64,000 nucleotides of DNA. It comes from Kitagawia praeruptora. Its lineage: Eukaryota > Streptophyta > Magnoliopsida > Apiales > Apiaceae. Both the position numbers and the translations under genes were made by a program. Every line of letters begins with the position of its first letter. Within the stretch, counting starts at the first letter, position 1. The stretch is taken from positions 120,898,001-120,962,000 of the forward strand of contig CM075350.1 in NCBI GenBank assembly GCA_037693485.1, in the 5' to 3' direction. Shown piece after piece: positions 23,620-34,426 of this stretch. Below the pieces are notes generated by a model, which saw only the letters and a program-made list of their open reading frames with translations, did no database searches and was not told the DNA's origin.

Positions 23620-24890
23620 CTCTCTCCTCCCCTAGCTTCTGCTATATCTTTTTTGAAATAGGGAAGCAGCAAGAGCTTAGAGAATCTAGAAAGGTGTGAT
23701 TCTAACAATAGCCAAGTATCAGGAATTGTTCAAGTTGGCTTGAAGTCGATATTTCATGAGTTACCTACAAGAATAATACGGAGTAGCTTCTATTTAGAAA
23801 ATATTTTTTAACCTGAATATATTACAATGCTGGCATCCTTAGTTCTAGTTCACCACAATTCTTAACATATTGTTCTAGGATCAAGAATCAAGTTTCCGAA
23901 TAGTAGGTATTGAATAATTGATGTAGCAAGTAGAATGTCCAGTTATCCAACTTCTTTTCCTCGCAATTATCATATCCATTAAGTGATGGCTATATTTATC
24001 TTCTTTACTTGCACTAAAATTTGAACAAGAAACTCACTTCCACTGGCTTTGAGGAAACATAACCAATATCAAATATGTAAACTTCAGTGCTTCTCATAGA
24101 GGTGCAAGCAACCTGCATGATTGAATATACATGTCAATTGTAATGCTACTATTTTCAGGTTGGTTTTGTAATCAATTTTATTGTCAACAATATTTATATT
24201 CTATGTGTTAATCTGAAAACAAAACAAAATGACTATTTGTTTAACTCGTTTTTTGTTTCACAATCAGATTGTAGTTGATCGTTCGACGATTTGTCCCCGC
24301 TGGGTTCCAATGTTTTAGTATTAATGAAATCTTCTTGTTTGTCAAAAAAAAAAAATCACTTGTATAATTGTTTTATCAACTTACCTGCTTGCTTGTTAAT
24401 TCTCAATCCATTGTCATTATCTTCTTAATATATCCCTGCTTACTTCTTTTGTTTTAGAATAATTTTATTTTCTCTAAAACTATTTTTCTCAAATTTTACA
24501 AGTTGAAATTTATGAGAAATCTATTTTTGTTGAAAATTTCATTACTTTAAAGTCATTTTTGAATATTTATGATATTTTAATAAGTTGTATTTTCTCTCTA
24601 AATAATTTTCTATTAGAAAGTTATTTGATTAGAAAATATAAAGATTTATTAATTTACTCTAAATATTTAAGTTAATAGTTAATATTATAATTAATATTTT
24701 GTAGTGTTTGTCCTTTTGCTATTATTGTTTTAATTCCGTTAAAAGGATAACCTATGGTATTTTTGGTATTTTTTTATTATTTAATTAGTTGTTTGCTAAG
24801 TAATTATATTTTTATTAATGCTTATGTAAATTATTTTAAGGATTTTAGAAAGAAGTCGCTCTAGTTTCTAGATTTTCAGTTTGGTCCCTT
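23620..24890. other. Intergenic; possible retroposon tail near 24340-24353
   Basis: A+T-rich sequence without a gene. A CAAAAAAAAAAAA run follows AATGAAATCTTCTTGTTTGT, as at the end of a plant LINE or SINE, but no other part of such an element could be recognised. Confidence 0.35.
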
Positions 24891-25630
24891 TTAGGTTTGT
24901 ACTATTAATACTTTCTATTAATACTTTTGTAATTGAATGTATTAATTGAATCTATTTTTATAATTTTAGCCATGGTTCTAAAAATCCCCGATTTAGCCGA
25001 TTAATCCCCGATTAATCCTCTGTAAGGTAACCTACCGATTCGATTTTTGAAATCCGATTAATCCTACGAATTTATTTAAAATGATATGTTTAATTGTAAA
25101 TTAAGACTAATATATTAAATATTATTATAATATCTGATTTATACTCCGATTAATCCTTCCGATTAATCCCCGATTACCCGATTAATCTTAAATCGGTACC
25201 TCAACCGATTTATACCGATTACCGATTTTTACAACCATGATTTTAGCTAACAATTATAACTATTACCCTTGGAGATGTTCTTAGTACTACTGTTAATACT
25301 TATCGATTAATACTTCTTGTTTAAAAAGTATTACTGCATCGCTATTAATACTTTTGCACTATTAATACTTTCTCCTATTGTTTTGTTTGTACTAATAATA
25401 CTTTCATTGATACTTTTTTTTAGAGGGGGAAAGAGGAAAGGAAAGAAGAGCTTTTTCTATTAATAAAAGTATTATTACATATTAGGGTGGTATTGATAAT
25501 AGTATTACTGTAAATTGTTTTTTCTTTTCTCTTTCTTTTCCATTAATACTTTTGCAAATCAGTGTTTTGTGCCAATAATACTTTTCGTGAGTATTGCTTG
25601 ACAGTTGTTTTCCAATCAGTATTTAGTCTA
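24890..25630. repeat. Loose array of TTAATACTTTT motifs
   Basis: About ten copies of ATTAATACTTT/AATAATACTTT, including one in inverse orientation (25447-25470), are scattered here. The hAT MITE at 24971-25239 is inserted among them. The nature of the host sequence is unknown. Confidence 0.5.
24971..25239. mobile_element. hAT-type MITE with CCGATTAATCC arrays
   Basis: A perfect 8-bp target duplication ATTTTAGC (24963-24970 and 25240-25247) flanks inverted ends CATGGTTCTAAAAATC/CATGGTTGTAAAAATC. Arrays of CCGATTAATCC lie inside both ends around an A+T-rich centre. Confidence 0.9.
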
Positions 25631-25649
25631 GGAGGCATTATTGGGTACT

Positions 25650-26336
25650 TTGCTGTCAAACGGATATTTCGGATACGGATACGGGTAATTTTTTTCGGAT
25701 ACGGATAATATCCTAATTTTTTCGAATACGAATACGGATATTTCGGACGGATATTCGGATATTTCGGATATTTTTTTACAGCAATATATAAATGATGATA
25801 TATATCATATTTAAAGTTTATTAATATAATATATTAATATATTAATATGATATATGATATATTAATACAATATATTAATATATTATATAATATGATATAT
25901 GATATATAATATATTATATATTAATATATCATATGATATATAATATATATTAAAATATTATTATAATATATTAATATATGATATATGATATATAATATAT
26001 TAATATAATATATTAATATAATTTATTAATATAATATATTAAAATAATATATTCATATATCATATTTATAACATATAAATCTTTTAAAAATGTCTACACT
26101 TAAATATATCTAACAAAAATATATTAATTATTGAATGAAGACATATATTAATATATTATAAATTTTAAATATTATATATAAATATATATCAGTTATTACA
26201 TTTTCGGATACGAATATGTCGGATTCGGATACGGATAATATCCTAATTTTTCGGATACGGATAATATCCTAATTTTTCGGATACGGATTCGGATATTTCG
26301 GACGGATATCCGGATATCCGGATTTTTTTGACAGCA
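25650..26336. mobile_element. MITE-like element with CGGATA arrays and an AT-repeat core
   Basis: Inverted ends TTGCTGTCAAA...TTTGACAGCAA bound arrays of CGGATACGGATA/GGATATTTC (25659-25770 and 26203-26320). The core (25780-26190) is almost pure A+T with TATATTAATATA palindromes. No target duplication was found. Confidence 0.65.
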
Positions 26337-26388
26337 AGTGTTATTCACAAACACACAGACTATCGTTCTTTTTCTTTCGTGTTTTTAA

Positions 26389-26780
26389 ACAGAGTACTCG
26401 ATATATACATACATACATATACACACGCTCTTGTATCGAACCTCTACTGAAATTTCCACAACCGTTTTCAAAACTGAGACCAGATTAACATAGATCGTCT
26501 CAAACCAATCATTTTCATCCATTAAACACTATATTTCGTTGAGTTTCTTGAAATCCGAGTTTTTGAATTCCATTCGGTTTACAGAGTACTCGATATATAC
26601 ATACATACATACATACATATACACACGCTCTTGTATCGAACCTCTGCTGAAATTTCTACAGCCGTTTTCAAAACTGAGACCAGATTAACATAGATCGTCT
26701 CAAGCCAATCATTTTCATCCATTAAACACTATATTTCGTTGAGTTTCTTGAAATCTTAGTTTTTGAATTCCATTCGGTTT
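26389..26780 (+). repeat. Tandem duplication, unit about 192 bp
   Basis: 26389-26580 is repeated at 26581-26780. The second copy has two extra CATA units in the (CATA)n stretch and a few substitutions. It lies directly upstream of the outer retroelement ORF and may be part of its leader or LTR. Confidence 0.85.
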
Positions 26781-27006
26781 CTTGACTGGTTCTGGTGTTA
26801 GGATTTTAATCTCACAATTCTAAAATTATATTGTTGTTCGTGGTTGTGTGGACAACATCATACTAAAATCTGAGAATTTTCTGAGAACCTTGGATTAATT
26901 CGAATTTTTAATTAATTTTAATTAATTGTTAATTCTGATTAATTCAAACTTAGTTGATTCTCTTATATTTTGGTGTGGTAAAATCTGTGTGTGTAGTTCA
27001 ACTAGA

Positions 27007-27455
27007 ATGGCTGTTAATTTTGAGGTTTTCAAAAACAATTTGGTAGGGTATTTTAATCCGCAAAGCTGTCCTTATGAAAGATTTAGGCCCTGGATAGTAT
27101 TTTTAAACGAGCATTCCCTTATTCGTACTGCTATATCAGCTAATGCTCCTTTAATGGTTACTCCCTTATGGTTGATGTGTTCCACTGCTGTTGTGTCTCA
27201 CGATTCGAGTTCGTTTTCTTTTAAGGTTAATAACTCACAGTTTACAGTGAATCAATCAACCATTAATACTGTCCTAAATCTTCCTATGGATAATTTTGAC
27301 GATCTACCTTCTAATAATGAATTAGTAAATTTCTTTACAAGCATTCGTTATCAAGGAGCAGTGAATCTTAATAGGTTGACCAAAAGGAGTCTTGTTGCTG
27401 AATGGGATGCTTCCTTTGAAACTATTTCCAAAGTGTTTGCCAATTCTAACAAGGG
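27007..27455 (+). pseudogene. Retroelement accessory ORF, N-terminal part (outer element)
   Basis: From ATG at 27007 the frame encodes about 150 residues (AVNFEVFKNNLVGYF...TISKVFANSN) and is cut by the Copia insertion after codon 149. The frame continues exactly at 41466 once one copy of the duplicated AAGGG is removed. Residues WIVFLNEHSLIRTAISANAP, NELVNFFTSIRYQGAVNLN and the RSLVAEWDASF block align with the N-terminal domain of the accessory ORF in the inserted Copia. The product is the uncharacterised N-terminal domain that commonly accompanies eudicot Copia polyproteins. Function unknown; no signal peptide or membrane segment is seen. Confidence 0.75.
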
Positions 27456-28749
27456 TGTTGAGTATTGAATACGATAAAAGAATACAGAGGGGGATGAATG
27501 GATTCTTGAACTTTTCTTCTTCGAGTCTATGTAGCAAGAGTGTTTGTGTGTGCAAGATTGAAGGTGCGGATAAAGAATAACACAAAACACAATATCACTT
27601 TAATCTAATGTATTATTAGATAAAGGTTGCTACAATCTGTGAATACAAATGATAGTATTCTCAGCTTCGTTTTTCTCAGAGAGATACAGCTTACAGTGTA
27701 TGAAAAACTTGACTCACAAAGTTACTAAGTTTTTTTTACTAAGGAAGTGAGGCTGTATCCTTATAGAACATGGATACACCCTACTTACTACAAATAAGGT
27801 AGCTGAACAAATTACTTTCTAGTCTGTCTATCCTTTTTGAGTAAGTGTCCAAACGGTTACAGATTTGACTTTGCAAAGCCTGTTCAGATCCACTTCTTTA
27901 GCCCTTTGTCTCTTCTATATCTCTCCAAGCTTCCTTGTAGGCTTTCCAGAGCACGTTACAGATTGTGGTCCATAAAGTGCATTGGCTTGTTGCAGGTTTC
28001 TGACTTGTACAATTTCTTCAGTATTTTGTCTCCAAGAATGTATTCGAGAAGTGACTAAGTAGTTGATTCGAGAACTAGAATTGACTTGATCGATAACTCT
28101 AAGTTCTCGAACACTGTTATATTGACATATCGAATTACTTCTCGAATAGCTCTTTTCTTCAGGATTCCTTGAGTTGTCGAATAGAACACTTGACTTGTCG
28201 AATCCTTGAGATATCGAATAGCTTTCTGAGTCTTTGAGATATCGAATAGAACTTTGACTTGTTGACTCCTTGAGAACTCGAATACTACTTTGACTTGTTG
28301 ACTTCCTGAGTTCTCGAATAGAGTACATAGACATATCGAATCTCTGAGATATCGAATGAGATATCGAACAGTGTATTCAGAGATATCGAATAGTGTCTTG
28401 AGATATCGAATCCCTGACTTCTCGAATGCTGGACTTCTCGAATAGACAAATATACTTCTCGAATTGGTACTTAGGCAAATTCTTCATTTCTTCAAATCCC
28501 AACTGTGATTATTTGACAATCTTTATCTTCTTGCTTGAGGCATGAACCTTGGAACTTCTTTCAAGCATTATTCTAGACTCTATAAGTACAGTTACACAAC
28601 TAGGATTTGATGCCTACTGCAAGTACAATACAAACAGAAACTCTACAACTAGAGGTTCCTTCAGTTAAGAGGTCATGTAAGTAATGCAAAGCATTACAAA
28701 CAATTAGGCTTGTTATTAGATGTATACAAGCATGCCTCTGTAACTAACA
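27456..28749 (-). repeat. 3' LTR of the Copia element
   Basis: It aligns with 40178-41460 except for about 22 substitutions, a 12-bp extra unit near 28346-28360 and small indels in homopolymers. At 28040-28460 it carries about 20 TCGAA-centred motifs, eight of them exact TTCTCGAA/TTCGAGAA. A TTCTATAAGG on the coding strand (about 27757-27768) could serve as TATA box. Confidence 0.95.
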
Positions 28750-28760
28750 ATCTCCCCCAA
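28750..28760 (-). other. Polypurine tract
   Basis: On the coding strand TTTGGGGGAGAT abuts the 3' LTR, the position and composition of the second-strand primer. Confidence 0.85.
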
Positions 28761-28899
28761 ATTGTGAGTGAGACCCTTAGTCACAATTTTATGTCTGATA
28801 GCAAGCCTAACATACATAAAGATAAAACTTTAAAAGTACAGGTATGTAGATTGATTGAAGAAAGTTCACAGAAGTGTTCTTACAAGTTATGAGAAACTA

Positions 28900-30129
28900 C
28901 TAGCCATATCCTTTTGGATTCATCTCTTGAGCTTTGGCTTGCAGATTCTCATTTTTCATTTTCTCCTCAGCTTCTTTGGCTTTCTTCTTTGCATTTTCCT
29001 CCATGGCAAGAATAATGTCTTCCATTGCAGTGAGTTCTTCAATTAGAGGGGAGCCTGATAAATCCTTAAGTACTTCATTCAGCTGTTTCTCAGAATAGGA
29101 ACTGATGTAGTCCATTCTAATCTTTACATTTCTACCATATTTCTTGTACTCAATGATGTAAGGATTAAACTTGACTCTACACAGACCCATAGCTCTCAAC
29201 TCATCAGCCTTAGTTTCCATTGCAGCAAACTCCTCCTCCTTTTTCTTTAGTAGCTCCTCACTGTTCTTTCTCATTTCTGCCTGGTGATCTCTCTTCATTT
29301 TGACAAAGTCAATTAACTCCAGCTTCCATACCCTTTTCATTCTGTCTTCAGAATCCAACATTGCAATTATTCTTTCTATGTCATATAGCTTGCCCCAATG
29401 CTGACACGTTCCTTGTCTGAATTTCTTCTGTCTTCCATCAATATATTTTACTTCAAGAAAATCATCAACAATGGCAACATGATAGATTTCATCCAGAGGT
29501 GGTAGGTTCAATCCTGGAATTATTGTCAGTGCCTTTGATTTCGATATCTTCACCCTTCTTGCAGCATGCTTAATTTTACTCCTCCTTGTATGATTGCTAG
29601 GCATAAACTTATGACCCTTGTTGGTAGACCATAGTAGTATTCCATTAGCAGTTTGCTTTCTGAAACATACACATGGTTTCTTGATTTGAATCCCCTTCAC
29701 TTCTTGAGGTGCCAAAACAGTTGCATACGCCAGAGATGTAGATTTTGATGAATCATTACTAGTGACATTCACCCTAGACATTGAGCCTTGTGTTGTGGTG
29801 GAAGTGTCATTAATAATGTTCATGGCTTGCTGTTTTCCACCCTTCTTCTCATATACCTTTCCTCCATCCTTGTCATCATCCTTCTTTCTGCTTTTATCAT
29901 CCCTTTTTTTCTTGTCATCACTGCCCTTATATCTCCCTTGATCTCCACCCATGCTTTCACTTTTATCATGATCATCCTTGTCTTGATTTGACTTTCCACT
30001 TTGAGCAATAGGCTTGATGTCTGATTGAGAGTTGATAAACTTCACCAGAATGTTAAGAGCCTCCTTTTCAGATTCAGATTTTCCACTCCTTGAATGTAGA
30101 ACTCCAGCCAGAAACTTTATGGTGGACAA
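28900..30129 (-). pseudogene. Accessory ORF of the Copia element, C-terminal part
   Basis: About 400 residues. The first third is Lys/Asp/Ser-rich and low in complexity (DDKKKRDDKSRKKDDDKDGG). A globular-looking middle follows (LTIIPGLNLPPLDEIYHVAI, FRQGTCQHWGKLYDIERIIA), then coiled coils (EELLKKKEEEFAAMETKADE) and a basic end (KKKAKEAEEKMKNENLQAKA). It overlaps the preceding segment by 13 nt in another frame, so it was probably one protein with it before a frameshift near 30120. No catalytic motif, signal peptide or membrane helix is seen. Function unknown. Confidence 0.7.
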
Positions 30130-31583
30130 TTGGACATGTTGTTTGCTTTTAGTTGTTGGCCAAATCTGAAAGCAACAATGTCTTGATCCTTTTCATATAG
30201 AATACAATGAGGCTGAGGAACTACTTGAGGCAGTTGAGATTTCATGCACTTGGTGAGAATCTCTTTGAGCATATCATTGTCTGGTGAGTTATTCCTTTCT
30301 ATCTTCTTGATGATTGTTCCAAGTTCAGAGCTAGATAGAATTTGAAAGGCTTCAATGTGGATGTGAAAGAGATTCTTGGCAGTGTGAATTAAGACTTCTC
30401 TATCATTCGAAAGAATGATGGCATGGGGATTGGTTTGCACAATTTCTCTTCTCATTACAGTGACTAGAAACACATCTTGCACAAGAAGCTTGATGTAGTC
30501 AAAGTAATAGAAATTGGCTCTTTTCCTTAACTCTTGTAGATGCTTCAAAAAGGCTATGTCGTGGTATAGTCTAGAGTTTGCAGTTTCTTGACATACCCTT
30601 TGAGTAAGCACATTTCTGAATTCTGAAGGTTCGGATTGAAGGGATTGTTTAGCAATGTCAGGGATGTCAAATTCATATTCTGACTTCCCTTCAGTTTCAG
30701 ATGGCTTGGAAACTTCATCTACAACCACTTTCTTCAGCTTCTCATTGGTTGTAATGCCTTTGGATTGAGATTTCTCCCCCTTAGTCTGTGGCTCCCCCTT
30801 AGATTTTGAGTTCCTTGTTATCCTCTTCCCCCCCTTAGGCTTGTTGTCAGGCACAGAGGCTGTAGTAGGAGCCTTTGGAGTTGAAGATTCTGCAAGTAGA
30901 GGGATACCCATGTGCTTCATCATGGCAGACAGCATAGATTGCTGATCCAGAAGAACATTAGCAGTGGTAGTGGCTTGAGTGTTCAATTGCTCAGTTAGAT
31001 TTGTAACCTTGCCTGCCAGATGGGCATTGGATTCTTTGAGAGACACCACCTCCCTTTCAAGAGTATCAACCTTGGTGAGCAGTGCAGTGGCCTTGAAACC
31101 AGTTAAGGATTGATCTTGCAGTCTTTTCACTTCAGACTTGGACATTTCATGCACAGGGACTTCAGAGACCAGCTTGTCTCCATACTGATTTTTGAACAGT
31201 GTTCTGAGCATGGCATTGGCCTCTGTAGTCTGGTCAGATAGATTTTGAAATCTGTTTCCTAGGCCTGTGACTGTGTTTGTGAGTTTGGCTAGGCCATTGT
31301 CCATCTTGGTGCAGGTGGTGTTGCAGTGTTTGAGATCTTTGACCACACTGTCTAGTTGAGGAAATTTAGCATCAAAGGCCCTCTTTACTTCTGCTACTGA
31401 AGTGGCTGTCTTGTCACACACCCTGTTGACTTCAGTTTTGACTCCCTTGCCAAGATAGTGTGCAGCCTTGAGGAAACCCTAGTAGGAATCATTGACAGCT
31501 TCATACACTTCACCAGGGGACAGGGATTTTGCATTGGAGCCCAGTGAAGTGATGTATTCCTCTCTAAGATATTGAAGTGCTTA
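30117..31583 (-). pseudogene. Accessory ORF of the Copia element, central part with two stops
   Basis: The open stretch 30117-31421 encodes a coiled coil (TKMDNGLAKLTNTVTGLGNR, VDTLEREVVSLKESNAHLAG), a Lys/Gly/Glu linker (SKGEPQTKGEKSQSKG) and an alpha/beta-looking segment (NSRLYHDIAFLKHLQELRKR). Upstream in the same frame are a TAG (31479-31481) and a TAA (31581-31583), beyond which the 31581-32219 segment continues. This is one decayed coding unit, not separate genes. The linker is encoded by repeated AAGGGGGAG-like purine tracts (about 30774-30838). Confidence 0.7.
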
Positions 31584-32219
31584 ACTGAGAGTTACATCAT
31601 ACTTTCCTTGCAGCCAGGCATCTACATTGCCATCTCTCTCAGCATCATCAATAATCTTGGCCTTCTGCATCTCCACATCATCCCTATGGCATAGTAGGAT
31701 GGCCTCATAGTCTGGATTAGAGATGTTGGAGGTGACAAGGTTCTGAGCTATTTTTACAAACTCAGGAATCTGATCCACAATTAAGCTTTGAAGTGCTTCA
31801 ACCGTCAATTGTTGTGGAACAGACCCTGATCCTGAAGCACTGTCATGTTGCACAGGCTTCAGCCATTGTGACATAAAGTCAGTGCTAGAGCTAGGTAAAC
31901 TAGACTCCTCAGTTACAGATGCAACTTCTGTTACCGGATGGATTGACTCTACTACTGGTGTCTCCACAGAAGTGGGATGAGTTACACCAGCAGTTGACAC
32001 AGGCACAGAGTCTCTAGTAAAAACTAGTGGAGCCTCTATGTTTGTGATGGTGTCATTAGGATATGCCTCAGCATACATTCCCTCACCATCTAAATGTGGG
32101 TCCTGGGTGGTGAGCAAAGTGTCATGCACTAAGTCACTTGAAATTATTTGTTCATCAAGAGAAAAGAATTCTTGATGATCAATGCCTTGCATCTCAGTTG
32201 CCTGAGTTGCAGGTTCCAA
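31581..32219 (-). pseudogene. Accessory ORF of the Copia element, Ser/Thr/Pro-rich part
   Basis: About 210 residues rich in Ser, Thr, Val and acidic residues, with no recognisable fold, ending YDVTLS at the TAA. It overlaps the end of the N-terminal segment by 76 nt in another frame. The N-terminal frame is therefore shifted near 32220-32245 relative to this one. Confidence 0.65.
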
Positions 32220-33583
32220 AGAAATTTCAGTGTTAGATCTGGAAGAGGAGTGTCTTGTAGAGTAGATTTTGGCAACTCCCCCTGAGAGATAGAGGGAGTT
32301 TCAAGTGTGACGTGCTCTCCACTCAGTGTAGTGCCAGCCTTATCACTCCCATGTGTTGACTCAATACAAGAAGGTGCATTGGGGAGGATGCTTGATTCTA
32401 TAGATGCACCCTGTTGAGAGGATACATCTAGTGAGCTGTTTACCCCTGATTTTACAACTTCAGCCATTTGTGTGATTGAAGAGGTGGTCTTAGTTTTCTT
32501 CTTCTTCTTTGGCCTTTGTAAGGGTGACTCTGGTTCCTCACTTTCTAGACCTAGTTCAACAGCTAATGCTGCTTCAGATAAAATATTTAAGGGTGCAGAC
32601 ATTATTTCCTTTCTCTTCTTTTTACTAACATCACCCTTTTGAGAGGATGATGCAGTTGGTTCAGTAATAGGTAAAGTGTTTGGTTGAGAGGGTTGGTTAG
32701 CTAGCCCTGGGTTAGCATTTTGTACTACTTGCTTGGGCTTAGCTAACTCAGACTTAGAGGCAAATGTTGGCATGTTGTGGGGGTAAGTCCTAAACAAACT
32801 CTCCATATGGGGAGTTATGTTAAGTCTTACATCCACATCATTCTTAGTCTCCAAATTACCAAAAATGAGTTTGGTCATGGATTTAGGATAGCCTATTCTA
32901 TTTTTATTCATCCCATCTAATTCAATCAATTTATCATCTAAGAAATTAAGGACAGATTGAATAAAACGAGGGAAGAAAATTTCATTACCTCTCTTGGCTG
33001 AATTCTTGCCAAGTCTCCCATACAGCTCCTGCAGAATGATGAGACCAACGTCTATCTTCTTTTCATAAGCTAAGGCATAGCCTATTTGCTGTGCAGGAGT
33101 ACTGATTTGGTCATAGCTAGATTTTCTTGCAGTGAAGACTTGAAGAAGTGTAGCAAACACATAACTCCATTCCTTCCTCAAATGCTTCCTGTTCAAGTGC
33201 CCAAGACTGATTCTGTCTGCATATTTGATGAAATCAAAGAAGTCTTCTAATTCAGCATTTGTAGCAAGTGGGTCATACACCTCTCCTTTGGTACCCATCC
33301 CAAGTGCCTCATTCATATCCTCTGTGGTGATAGTGAGATTTTTGTCTTGAATCTTGCAGTAGATGATGTACGAGGACATTGCAGAGTCAAGAGCCACCAC
33401 CTCCACTGTAGCAGACTGCCAAAACTGTTCTAGAATGTTGAGGTACAGAGTTGGGTTAACAGATAGAGCATTCTTAATGTACGATTCAGACATCCACTTC
33501 ACAAAGCACTTGAAATTGGCGTTGGGTGCTTCAACATCACTAGTTAGAGCAATAAAATTGGTGTTGAACTTTACTGTTGCCAT
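32144..33583 (-). CDS. Accessory ORF of the Copia element, N-terminal domain
   Basis: The likely start is the ATG at 33583 (MATVKFNTNFIAL). The 200-residue N-terminal domain includes IKNALSVNPTLYLNILEQFW, ITTEDMNEALGM, LNRKHLRKEWSYVFATLLQV and EIFFPRFIQSVLNFL. This pattern (ALTxNPTxY..QFWxTATV...FPRF) recurs in hypothetical proteins attached to Copia polyproteins in many eudicot genomes. It is followed by a disordered Ser/Pro/Lys-rich region (KKKRKEIMSAPLN, RPKKKKKTKTTSS). The outer ORF at 27007-27455 plus 41466 onward is a distant homologue. It sits where Sirevirus env-like ORFs lie but has no signal peptide or membrane segment. Function unknown. Confidence 0.75.
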   Translation of the reverse strand: MATVKFNTNFIALTSDVEAPNANFKCFVKWMSESYIKNALSVNPTLYLNILEQFWQSATVEVVALDSAMSSYIIYCKIQDKNLTITTEDMNEALGMGTKGEVYDPLATNAELEDFFDFIKYADRISLGHLNRKHLRKEWSYVFATLLQVFTARKSSYDQISTPAQQIGYALAYEKKIDVGLIILQELYGRLGKNSAKRGNEIFFPRFIQSVLNFLDDKLIELDGMNKNRIGYPKSMTKLIFGNLETKNDVDVRLNITPHMESLFRTYPHNMPTFASKSELAKPKQVVQNANPGLANQPSQPNTLPITEPTASSSQKGDVSKKKRKEIMSAPLNILSEAALAVELGLESEEPESPLQRPKKKKKTKTTSSITQMAEVVKSGVNSSLDVSSQQGASIESSILPNAPSCIESTHGSDKAGTTLSGEHVTLETPSISQGELPKSTLQDTPLPDLTLKFLWNLQLRQLRCKALIIKNSFLLMNK

Positions 33584-34426
33584 TTGTGTGAGAGAGAGAG
33601 AAGAAATCGAAGGTAGAAGAAGAAATTTAACTTTTGCAGTTAGGGTTTCAGAGGTTTTGGGAGTTTGGATGCTTGAGAAATCGAATGAAATGAATCGAAT
33701 AGATGTGAAGTTGTAAAAGTATGAAGTACTTGAATTGTCGATTAGATGTATGTTCTGTATCGACAAGTCAGGCATTCGAGAAGTAGAAAACAACTATTCG
33801 AGAAGTCAAGAAAGGCTTATTCGATAACTCAAGCAGGTTGTAGCTCACAGCTGGCAGTTATCTAACTTAGAAATAAATCTAAATTAGGTAAAATATGTTT
33901 TTATGAGTAATTCTGAATTCTGAATAAAAATCCAAAATCGGTTAAAATTCAGCGAGAAATCAGCCTTTTCAAATGATTTGAGAACTCAAATATAGTATTT
34001 GAGAACTCAGTCGGTCGAGAACTAAAACACTATATTCGAGAAGTCAAGGAAACCTCTATTCGAGAACTCTAAAAGACTCTATTCGAGAACTCGAGAGTGC
34101 TCTAATGAGACTTATTAGAGATGTCGAATAGTGAATCACTTGAGAAGTCTGACTTGTCGAATTATACTCATAGAAACTCAATTTTCACTATCTTTTTTTT
34201 TAAAATTTACCAGCCATATTCATTCACGAATATTCTAGCAAATCAAACAGTGATTTTCTCAAAATTTCATAGAAATTTCAAGTTAACAAGAGAATATGAT
34301 TTTCAAAATATGCAACAGATTTGAAATATTTATAAATCATATTTCAACCAACACTTACTCCAAAAATATTGAGAATTTAGATAAAGTAAGTGTTTAATGC
34401 TGCAACAATCTAGATGCTGTATTCAC
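33584..34426 (-). other. Spacer between pol and the accessory ORF, with TTCGAGAA motifs
   Basis: Noncoding in both strands. It contains five exact TTCGAGAA sites and several variants between 33770 and 34160, in the opposite orientation to most of those in the LTRs. The spacer could hold a second promoter or a splice acceptor for the accessory ORF, but neither can be shown here. Confidence 0.6.

Noticed and set aside
25780..26190. A matrix-attachment region or replication origin in the AT-rich block
   Set aside because: It is the core of a transposon-like element with inverted ends, and base composition alone is not evidence.
28900..33583. Accessory ORF as a retroviral-type envelope gene
   Set aside because: Position fits, but no signal peptide, membrane segment or cysteine pattern is visible; the protein is coiled-coil and low-complexity rich.
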